30,168 nt of DNA from DRQF01 sp964559135. GTDB lineage: Bacteria; Planctomycetota; GCA-002687715; DRQF01. The position numbers were made by a program, and so were the translations under genes. Positions 24,277 to 30,168 of this stretch are shown here, in pieces. The stretch covers positions 1-30,168 of the forward strand of contig CAZLGG010000046.1 of assembly GCA_964559135.1 (NCBI GenBank), read 5' to 3'. Within the stretch, counting starts at the first letter, position 1. Each line of letters opens with the position of its first letter. The notes below the pieces were generated by a model. It had not been told where the DNA came from. It did no database searches and was given only the letters and a program-made list of their open reading frames with translations.

Positions 24277-24765
24277 ATGAAGATCAAGATCATCATCGGC
24301 GTCGTCGTCGTCGCAATCATCGCCGTCGCGGCTTTCGTCGTCGCGGGGGACGGAACGTCGGCCAACGCCGCGGAACTGGAAAAGATGAGGGGCACCGAAG
24401 GCTACTACGCCGACGGCGAAATGATGGTTGCGGTGGACCCGATGGGGGTCCCGAATCTCATTGCGAATTGCGCCGACGCGCCACGCATCGCGAAAATCGC
24501 CTTCGATATCCAATACAAACTCGGCAAGGAATGGCTGAAGACGCCGGAGATGGCTACTCAAGCCCTATCGAAACATGCCGTCGAGATTCGCTCGGCGATG
24601 ATCCTCCTCATCGCTTCGAAGAAGTCGACCGAGATCATCACCGGCGGCAACGCCGTCACGTTCTTGGAAGAGGTGAGACGTATGATCAACGAGATCGTCT
24701 TCCCGAAGCAGATGGCGCGGGTCGAACGGGTTCTCATCAAGGAGTTGATCGTTCAGGGAGGGTAA
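24277..24765 (+). CDS. fliL: Flagellar basal-body-associated protein FliL
   Basis: FliL is a 162-residue, single-pass protein (transmembrane helix about 4-24) whose periplasmic domain surrounds and stabilises stator units. The stomatin-like C-terminal region includes A-V-E-I-R-S-A-M-I-L-L-I-A-S-K-K-S and the V-L-I-K-E-L-I-V-Q end typical of FliL. The family is about 150-180 residues. It follows the second motB by 12 nt with a GGGAG site. It is usually followed by fliM-fliN, but here the cluster stops. Its last 29 nt overlap the convergent lipoprotein gene. Confidence 0.88.
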   Translation: MKIKIIIGVVVVAIIAVAAFVVAGDGTSANAAELEKMRGTEGYYADGEMMVAVDPMGVPNLIANCADAPRIAKIAFDIQYKLGKEWLKTPEMATQALSKHAVEIRSAMILLIASKKSTEIITGGNAVTFLEEVRRMINEIVFPKQMARVERVLIKELIVQGG

Positions 24766-25576
24766 GCCCCAGGTCCTCGAGCGTGTCATCCAGAAGTTTC
24801 AGGGTTCGCGGCGCCGCGTCGTAGGCCCGGAGTCGTTCCACGGGGATCTCGGCGATCCTCTCTGCCCAAAGGTCGTGGGCCTCGGTACCGATTGGAGGCT
24901 CCTCTTCGGCCCATAGTTCGATCCAACGCCAATCTAGCTCGTCAAAGATTCCCCGGTATCGGGAGCGTGTCGCCCGCCATTCCGCGAGGAGCGCCGCGCG
25001 CCCGCCTTCGCTCGATGGGTCCGCGTGGGCTCTCAGCTTGTCGACGACGATCTGAACCCGCAGCCCTTCGAAGAACTCCCTCAGCGCCAGATCACTCGGT
25101 GCTTCTCTTTCGAGGGCTCGATCCAGGGCTCGCAGTTTGGCCTCGTAACTTCTCCTCGATGGGGGTGGGACGTCCCCCACCGATTCGATCTCGTTCCACC
25201 AGATCCACACATCCGACGCGGCCTGGAGAATCCGATCTCGCTCGCTCACCAAGGCCGTGGGCGGCGCCGCGCCAAATGCCATGCGAGCTCGTGAGAACTC
25301 GCCGGCACGAACGAGGAGTACGCCCTGGCGAACGCGGAGAGCCGCCGCGGTCCGCGGGCGGCGCGGCGCGCGGGCAAGATAGTTCTCGATCGCGCGAACA
25401 CGATCGAGAAGAGCCTCCTTCCCATCGGCGCCCATCGGACGATCCATCCTCTCCACGAAGGCCTCTTCCGCCAGGCTCCGATTCGAGTCCTCGACGATCC
25501 GCCGCACGGTGGCCGTCTGCACGCACGCTCCGAGAAACAGGGCTGCCAGAGCGCCGATGATCCACTTCATCCTCAT
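24737..25576 (-). CDS. Lipoprotein of unknown function
   Basis: The 279-residue product has a lipoprotein signal: hydrophobic residues 5-15 and the lipobox L-G-A-C with Cys18. The mature part is helical and rich in Arg, Glu, Ala and Trp, with TPR-like helix pairs near 85-115 (L-L-V-R-A-G-E-F-S-R-A-R-M-A-F). No catalytic motif is visible. It overlaps the stop of the upstream 654-residue gene by four bases (ATGA), so the two are translated together and probably function together at the envelope. Its 3' end runs 29 nt into the end of fliL on the other strand. Alternative starts at the second Met (25570) make little difference. Confidence 0.72.
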   Translation of the reverse strand: MRMKWIIGALAALFLGACVQTATVRRIVEDSNRSLAEEAFVERMDRPMGADGKEALLDRVRAIENYLARAPRRPRTAAALRVRQGVLLVRAGEFSRARMAFGAAPPTALVSERDRILQAASDVWIWWNEIESVGDVPPPSRRSYEAKLRALDRALEREAPSDLALREFFEGLRVQIVVDKLRAHADPSSEGGRAALLAEWRATRSRYRGIFDELDWRWIELWAEEEPPIGTEAHDLWAERIAEIPVERLRAYDAAPRTLKLLDDTLEDLGLTLPERSTP

Positions 25577-27537
25577 GACGTCTCCTCCACAAAGTCACCG
25601 ACGACATCATCGAGATCTTCGAGGAAACCCCTGCGATCCGTTCGCCAATCAGAGAGCTCCTCGCGCCCCCAGGCGCGAACGAGGCGACCCAGGAACTCCG
25701 GAACGTCCCCTCGCCCCATCCCACGACCAATCTGCCGCTTCACCCTCTCCAGCCCCTCGCCCAGAAGTTCAAGAAGTCTCAGGGGAAGGTCGTCTGGGGG
25801 CAGACGCTCCGCGATATCTCGTGCGTGGATCACGAATTCGTTCGAGACGACCTCGACGCTCTCCGGGAGGACCCGCCCCGCGAGGAGATCTCCGTCGGCG
25901 CCGCCCAACAGGTCACCGAAGACATCCAGCACGAGACCGGGGACAGAGGCGTCGATCCAAGGGTCCTCGGCCAGCACATCCACGAGGATCTCGATCAGCG
26001 CGGTCGCGGTGAGCCGCGAGAATCCCCCCTCGGCCACCAACTGGGCCAGCCGCGCCGCCACCTGCCCGGCGGACCTGGCGAAGCCCTCTCCTTCGGCGAG
26101 GGAAGGTTCTCGCGCGACGGCGGAAAGCGTGGATTCCACCAGCGTGGTCGCCAAAGTCTCCCAACCCAATTCGGGCGTCGCCGCGAGTTCTCCGAGAAGT
26201 TCCGCGATCAGGCGGCGGGGAAAACCGGGTTCGTCGACGAGCAGCGTCGGGTGGTCCTTCAAAACCCCCAGTACGGTGCGGACATAGGCCTCGATCGAGG
26301 CTGTATCGAAGGCGTCTCGAAGGTCCCCGGACAGCACGTCAGCGATCGATGTCAAGAGCACACCGAGTCCCTTCGAGTTCACCAATCGTTCCACGGCCTC
26401 GGGCTCTCTCGCGAACGCCGAGAGCGCCGCCGCGGCAGCGTCTCTCAAGATGTCGGCCGTGATGGGGCCCGAGCGCAATCCGTCCGCCAAGGAAGCCGTC
26501 ACGGCGGTCAAGGCAACTTCCGCGAGGTGGGCGTCGCCGCCCAAGAGTCTCGGCCCTTCCTCGCCTACGGCTTCGAGAAGAGCGGCGAGTAACTCGTTCC
26601 AATGATCTCGGAAAAACGCGGCCCCGTCCGGCGACGAGGCCAACACCGTCGAGGCTTCGCTCAAGACGCTCGCAAGAAGCGCCTCGAGGAGACCCCCTTC
26701 GGAAGCGTCGAGGCCCGCCGAGGCTTCCTCCAGAGCTCCCCGGATCAGGAAACGAAAGCCACGGCCCTCGAGGAGTCCGACGAAAAAGTCGGACTCCTCG
26801 CCCGCCAGATCGCGGGCCCGCGAGAGGGCCCGAAGAGCGACGCGGGCGACGCCCCCGCCCACGGGAAGATCGTCCCTGCGATTCACGAGGCCTTCGATGA
26901 CCGTCCCGAGTGCATGCCGCAAGAGCGCACCGGCTCCCGGAAGTTCCTCCAGGTCCGGGGCGGCGAATTCCGCGAGAACGCTCTGTACGAGATCACGAGC
27001 TTGAGGATCGCGCAAGACGAGGGCGGCATTCACGGCGCCGAACTCCGCCGCGACATCGACCACGACGGCCGTGAGACGAAAAGCCAGGCTGTTTCGCCTG
27101 TGGTCCTCGCCAGCGACCATGAAATAAACGAGTCGGCGAATGTCCTCGTCTTCGAGATTCAGCCGGGTTCCCCGCTCCCTCAGGGTTCGCGCGAAGTCAC
27201 CGTCCGGGTCGAAGACTCTTCCCGGGCGCTCATAGATCCCCCAACGGCGGGCGTATTTCTCGAGACTCGGGCGCTTCCCTCGCGACACGGCACGTCGGAT
27301 CCGGGAGCGATCGTCTCCGAGAGGATCAGGCTGCCTCCCCTCGGTCTCCTCCAGAAGTCGTTCGAGCCCGCGTCTCAGCTCCGGAAGCGTCGGCCGCAGA
27401 CGAAGACGCGTCTTGGCTAGCGCCAGGTCACCCATGACGGCGGCTTCTTCCGCCAGGATTTCGTCAAGTCGGTGCCCCAGGCGAAGAGCAGCCGCCGCCG
27501 CGGAAATGGCGAGTCCAGCCACGTCATAGGGGATCAT
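25573..27537 (-). CDS. Large helical-repeat protein of unknown function
   Basis: The 654-residue protein is nearly all helix and rich in Ala, Leu, Glu and Arg, with almost no Cys. From about 270 to 540 a repeated layout of roughly 65-75 residues can be seen: a pair of hydrophobic helices (L-L-x-x-V-L-x-x-L type) followed by an acidic D/E-P turn, suggesting an armadillo/HEAT-like superhelix. The first 20 residues are hydrophobic (V-A-G-L-A-I-S-A-A-A-A-A-L) but lack a basic n-region and a cleavage site, so it is probably not exported. GGAG lies eight bases before the ATG. It is coupled to the lipoprotein gene. I do not recognise a family. Confidence 0.7.
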   Translation of the reverse strand: MIPYDVAGLAISAAAAALRLGHRLDEILAEEAAVMGDLALAKTRLRLRPTLPELRRGLERLLEETEGRQPDPLGDDRSRIRRAVSRGKRPSLEKYARRWGIYERPGRVFDPDGDFARTLRERGTRLNLEDEDIRRLVYFMVAGEDHRRNSLAFRLTAVVVDVAAEFGAVNAALVLRDPQARDLVQSVLAEFAAPDLEELPGAGALLRHALGTVIEGLVNRRDDLPVGGGVARVALRALSRARDLAGEESDFFVGLLEGRGFRFLIRGALEEASAGLDASEGGLLEALLASVLSEASTVLASSPDGAAFFRDHWNELLAALLEAVGEEGPRLLGGDAHLAEVALTAVTASLADGLRSGPITADILRDAAAAALSAFAREPEAVERLVNSKGLGVLLTSIADVLSGDLRDAFDTASIEAYVRTVLGVLKDHPTLLVDEPGFPRRLIAELLGELAATPELGWETLATTLVESTLSAVAREPSLAEGEGFARSAGQVAARLAQLVAEGGFSRLTATALIEILVDVLAEDPWIDASVPGLVLDVFGDLLGGADGDLLAGRVLPESVEVVSNEFVIHARDIAERLPPDDLPLRLLELLGEGLERVKRQIGRGMGRGDVPEFLGRLVRAWGREELSDWRTDRRGFLEDLDDVVGDFVEETS

Positions 27538-27590
27538 GAACCTATCTCCGTCATGGGCCTTTCGAGGGCCGCCCGATCGCTGCGATGGCT

Positions 27591-27607
27591 CGACGACAAA
27601 GTCGTCG
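27591..27607. other. Small hairpin in a divergent intergenic region
   Basis: CGACGAC (27591-27597) and GTCGTCG (27601-27607) form a 7-bp stem around AAA. It lies between two divergent genes and could be an operator or leader structure. No clear promoter was seen. Confidence 0.35.
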
Positions 27608-27675
27608 TGTGAGCCGCATATCCCCTGACGTTACTCTTCTTCTCCGACCGACGAAAAAAATCAGGAAACGACGGC

Positions 27676-28155
27676 ATGAATCGAAAGCGCATCGGGATCG
27701 GGATCGTCCTGGCTCTCCTTCTCCTTCTCGGGGGGTTCGGACTCCGCCACCTCATGCGGTCCGACGAGGATCGCATCCGCTCCGTCCTCGAGACCATGGT
27801 GCGACGCTTCAATGCGCCCGACCCTGGAGACTTCGGCGAGGGATTCTCCGAAGACTTCGAGGAGGAGAGCACCGGGTTGGACCGCGAAGATCTGGAACGG
27901 GGAATGGTCTTCCTGGCGCGGACGGCCGGTCGCCCCTTCCCCTACCAGGTCCACCTGGACGAGGAGGATCTCCTCATTCTCGTCGACGGAAACGATGGGA
28001 CAGTGGAGGGAGCCGCGATCTTCGACGTGATGCGCGGCTCCGAATGGACCGAGATGTGGCGCATGGGCTTTCGGCTCGAACTCCGAAAAGAGGCCGGGAC
28101 GTGGCGCGTTCGTCGGGCCAAGACGCATACGGAGTCAGGACGCCGACCGTTCTAG
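27676..28155 (+). CDS. Small membrane-anchored NTF2-like protein
   Basis: The 159-residue product has an N-terminal transmembrane anchor (about 5-23) followed by a soluble domain outside the cytoplasm. The order helix (D-E-D-R-I-R-S-V-L-E-T-M-V-R-R-F-N), short helices, then four or more beta strands with W at R-M-G-F-R-L-E-L-R-K-E-A-G-T-W-R-V resembles the NTF2/SnoaL-like fold used as a binding or assembly module. No ligand residues are obvious. AGGAA lies eight bases before the ATG. Its TAG stop shares the palindrome CTAG (28152-28155) with the stop of the convergent selenoprotein gene. Confidence 0.7.
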   Translation: MNRKRIGIGIVLALLLLLGGFGLRHLMRSDEDRIRSVLETMVRRFNAPDPGDFGEGFSEDFEEESTGLDREDLERGMVFLARTAGRPFPYQVHLDEEDLLILVDGNDGTVEGAAIFDVMRGSEWTEMWRMGFRLELRKEAGTWRVRRAKTHTESGRRPF

Positions 28156-28823
28156 CGGCCGGCTTCGGACTTCGTTTCCGGCTTTGCTTCGGGCTTCGCA
28201 GCCGGCTTCTTCACGGGAGCAGGCGTCGTTTTCTTCTTCGGAGCCGGGGCCCACGTCTTCAGGACGCGACGGACTTCCGACGCGTCGGCCCAGGAGAGCT
28301 TCTCGGCGACCTTCCCGCCCTTCTCGACGAAGATCGCCGGATTCGGCACGTCGCCAAAGAGCTTCCGCGAGGGATCGCCCATGTCATCCACGAGGAATAG
28401 CACGTCGAGCTTCATTTCCTTTTTCGTCTTCCGAGCGAGGTCGCGGCGCTCGTTCCATGACATCGGCTGAACGATGTTCTTGAACGCCATCTGTCGAGCA
28501 TGAGGTTCTCGGGTGTAGATCACGACGAAGACGACGTCCTTCGGGGCCCGCTTCACAGTGCGCCGCAACACGGCGGCGCTTCGACGAAATGGCGGTCAGG
28601 TGTAGGCACCGCCGATGAGAACCACGCGTCGGGACTTGGCAAGTTCTCGCAGACTCACCTTCTTCCCTGCGAGATCCCGAAGGACCAAGTCGGGGATCTG
28701 AGCGCCGAGAACGGGCGCTCTCAGACGAAACGCTTTTCGGTCATAGAGCACGCGGAGGCGTTTTTCCATCTGACCCGTCAAGGGGAGCGCACAGAGCGCA
28801 ACAGCCAAAAGAATCGACTTCAT
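28152..28823 (-). CDS. Deiodinase-like selenoprotein (in-frame UGA read as Sec76)
   Basis: Read through one in-frame TGA (28598-28596), this is a 223-residue exported thioredoxin-fold protein. A signal peptide (1-18) is followed by the beta strand R-R-V-V-L-I-G-G-A-Y-T, Sec76, then P-P-F-R-R. T-U-P-P-F is the catalytic motif of iodothyronine deiodinases. The later I-Y-T-R-E-P-H (Glu/His of the deiodinase E-x-H) and L-V-D-D-M...P-N-P-A-I-F-V segments also match that family. Split at TGA, neither half would be a complete thioredoxin fold. A 7-bp SECIS-like hairpin begins 16 nt after the TGA. The C-terminus is a Lys/Pro/Ala-rich tail (about 193-223). The ATG at 28823 overlaps the preceding stop and has GGGAGA upstream. 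The bacterial substrate is unknown; thiol peroxide or dehalogenation redox chemistry is plausible. Confidence 0.85.
28560..28579 (-). promoter_or_regulatory. Bacterial SECIS element for the Sec76 codon
   Basis: On the minus strand GCGCCGC and GCGGCGC form a perfect 7-bp stem (28579-28573 with 28566-28560) around the 6-nt loop CGUGUU. The stem begins 16 nt after the UGA, and G is the second loop base. Bacterial SECIS hairpins bound by SelB are positioned this way within the coding region. Confidence 0.72.
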
Positions 28824-29833
28824 TTTTTGATCTCCCTGAGAACACGAAAGCCCATGTCGTCCGCTTGGACTACGGGGCGATACCACATACGGAACGAGTT
28901 GCGCAGATAGGGACCGTCCAGCACAAAGCTTCCTCCGCGCAGCACTTGAAGCCCCGGCGCGTATTCGCTGGACGTCCACTCGAAGGCGTTGCCCGTGAGA
29001 TCGAAAAACCCCCAACCCGCGGCCGGGAAGTGGGCCACCGGCATGAGAACGCCGCTCTCCTGATTGGCGGCCTCCGCGGTGTACACGTCACCGTAGGAGT
29101 AAGTCGAAGAGGAGGGTCCGCGCGCCGCCTTTTCCCATTCCACCTCCGTGGGGAGTCGGTGGACGATTCCGGTGTCCCGCGTCAGCCAGGAACAATAGGC
29201 GAGAGCCCCCGGCAAGCTGACCGTGACCACGGGTTCATCGGGGGCGTCGGTCCGAAACCGCCCCCCCTCGTCGCGCTCGATCCGGCACTTCGGGCCGCCC
29301 AGGTCGATCCATATCTCGTCGCAACGCCCCATCGCATTCAGAAACGCTACGAACTCGGCGTTCGTCGTCTCTCGCGCCGCCAGGAGGAACGGCGCGACAT
29401 CGACGACCCGCGCCGGTCGCTCATCGGGCGCGCCCACCCCCAACACGTCTCCGACGAGGGCGGGTCCACCCGGCACGTAGATGAAGCCCTCGGGAGCCGA
29501 GACACGGTCACCCAAGACCACGGTCAAAGGCTGGTCCTTTGCAATGACGTCCGCCAGGAGAGGAACTGGATATTCCATGATTCCGTCGTCGAGGACGTAG
29601 CGGTCCGCCTCCAGCTCCAAGTCGACCCGGTGTGCGCGGCCCAAATCCACGGAACCTCCTCCGACCCGCATCAGTCGAACGGCCCTGCCCGACGGATTCA
29701 CGACGCGAAGAGAACGGTGCACCGGTTCACAGGAAAGGGGAACGGAAGAGCATCCGAATCCTGCCGTGAGGACGATCACCGGAAGCAACCGGAAGACGAT
29801 GTCGCGACAGAACAGAACCAAGCCTTTTCCCAT
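28820..29833 (-). CDS. FGE/SUMF1-family domain lipoprotein
   Basis: The 337-residue product has an N-terminal hydrophobic signal with G-F-G-C at about Cys28 (probable lipoprotein). A beta-rich region of about 85 residues follows. From about 115 to the end it carries a formylglycine-generating-enzyme (sulfatase-modifying factor) fold, with F-I-Y-V-P-G-G, R-L-P-T-E-V-E-W-E-K-A-A-R-G, G-F-F-D-L-T-G-N-A-F-E-W-T and V-L-R-G-G-S-F as the landmarks. The catalytic cysteines found near the C-terminus of true FGE are not seen (the segment after R-G-G-S-F has none), so sulfatase activation is unlikely; a binding or other oxidative role is possible. The frame opens 24 codons earlier, but GGAGG seven bases before ATG at 29833 fixes the start. 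It is coupled (ATGA) to the selenoprotein. Confidence 0.85.
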   Translation of the reverse strand: MGKGLVLFCRDIVFRLLPVIVLTAGFGCSSVPLSCEPVHRSLRVVNPSGRAVRLMRVGGGSVDLGRAHRVDLELEADRYVLDDGIMEYPVPLLADVIAKDQPLTVVLGDRVSAPEGFIYVPGGPALVGDVLGVGAPDERPARVVDVAPFLLAARETTNAEFVAFLNAMGRCDEIWIDLGGPKCRIERDEGGRFRTDAPDEPVVTVSLPGALAYCSWLTRDTGIVHRLPTEVEWEKAARGPSSSTYSYGDVYTAEAANQESGVLMPVAHFPAAGWGFFDLTGNAFEWTSSEYAPGLQVLRGGSFVLDGPYLRNSFRMWYRPVVQADDMGFRVLREIKK

Positions 29834-29920
29834 GGTTGGACCTCCGAACTCCATTCTATGGCTTCGACCGTGTGTAGGAACGGACGGCCATGGGTCCAGC
29901 GACAAGAAAAAATGCGGCGA

Positions 29921-30168
29921 TCAGTTGGAGTCCAAACCCCAGACATAGAAAGGTGCCTCAGCCATCCACTGCGCAAGGCCGGAGTCGCCACAAGACCGCA
30001 CGAGAGCGAGAGGCCGGCGTGCCTCGGGTGCGCTGACGGCGATGAACGCCCGCCGATAGGCCTGGTCCCACGCGGGCCCCAGAATGTCCAATCGCTCGGC
30101 GAGATTCTCCCGGAAGATCCAGGCGAGCAAGGCGCGGACCGTTTCCGCGGGTCCGCCCCACTCGGCGA
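29921..30168 (-). CDS. C-terminal part of an unidentified gene, cut by window edge
   Basis: The frame is open from the right edge to TGA at 29923-29921, giving 81 residues ending G-L-D-S-N. They are helical and Trp-rich (A-E-W-G-G, L-L-A-W-I-F, P-A-W-D-Q-A-Y-R-R-A-F, A-Q-W-M-A-E-A-P-F-Y-V-W). It lies 87 nt upstream of the FGE-like gene on the same strand and may head the same operon. I recognise no family. Confidence 0.55.
   Translation of the reverse strand, partial: AEWGGPAETVRALLAWIFRENLAERLDILGPAWDQAYRRAFIAVSAPEARRPLALVRSCGDSGLAQWMAEAPFYVWGLDSN

Noticed and set aside
28569..28571. GTG or TTG start for a separate 139-codon gene after the TGA
   Set aside because: No ribosome site precedes it and the product would lack the first strand and active site of its own fold.
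28571..28598. Interpreting the TGA in the thioredoxin-like gene as a pseudogene mutation
   Set aside because: The frame is otherwise intact, the TGA sits at the T-U-P-P-F catalytic position and a SECIS-like hairpin follows at the right distance.

Overview
The window is a gene-dense, high-GC piece of chromosome from a diderm (Gram-negative-type) flagellated bacterium. Lipoproteins with lipoboxes, MotB-type peptidoglycan anchors and periplasmic haem proteins support an outer membrane. I cannot assign a phylum from sequence reading alone. The mix of sigma-54-controlled flagella, a c554-like multihaem cytochrome, a deiodinase-like selenoprotein and unfamiliar TPR proteins points to an environmental lineage rather than an enteric or pseudomonad.

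Layout. (1) 1-3823: the end of an unknown gene, a small membrane protein, an alpha-glucan phosphorylase (glgP) and a pentahaem cytochrome c. (2) 3890-7308, minus strand: the filament operon fliC-fliD-fliS-fliT-like. It has sigma-28-type promoters before fliC and fliD and ends in a strong intrinsic terminator. (3) 7499-8893: a FleQ-like sigma-54 activator with a degenerate receiver. (4) 9002-21790: a very tightly packed plus-strand operon that starts at an excellent sigma-54 promoter. It runs through three uncharacterised TPR-type proteins, a FleS/FleR-like two-component pair, flgB, flgC, fliE, fliF, fliG, fliH, fliI, fliJ and a MotE-like gene. (5) 21866-24765: motA, two tandem motB-like genes and fliL behind their own leader. 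(6) 24737-27537, minus: a lipoprotein gene coupled to a 654-residue helical protein of unknown function. (7) 27676-30168: a small NTF2-like membrane protein, then a minus-strand pair made of a formylglycine-generating-enzyme-like lipoprotein and a deiodinase-like protein. The last gene runs off the right edge.

How it works together (inference). The FleQ-like protein with sigma-54 would switch on the operon at 9002. That operon supplies rod, MS-ring, switch and export-ATPase parts and the second two-component tier. Sigma-28 would then drive filament genes and possibly the stator genes. The three TPR proteins sit at the head of the flagellar operon and two of them look periplasmic, so they are good candidates for an undescribed basal-body or stator scaffold. 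The most striking find is at 28152-28823. An apparent stop (TGA) splits a thioredoxin-fold gene exactly at the T-U-P-P-F active site of iodothyronine deiodinases, and a bacterial-type SECIS hairpin begins 16 nt after the TGA. The gene should be read as one selenoprotein rather than as two fragments.
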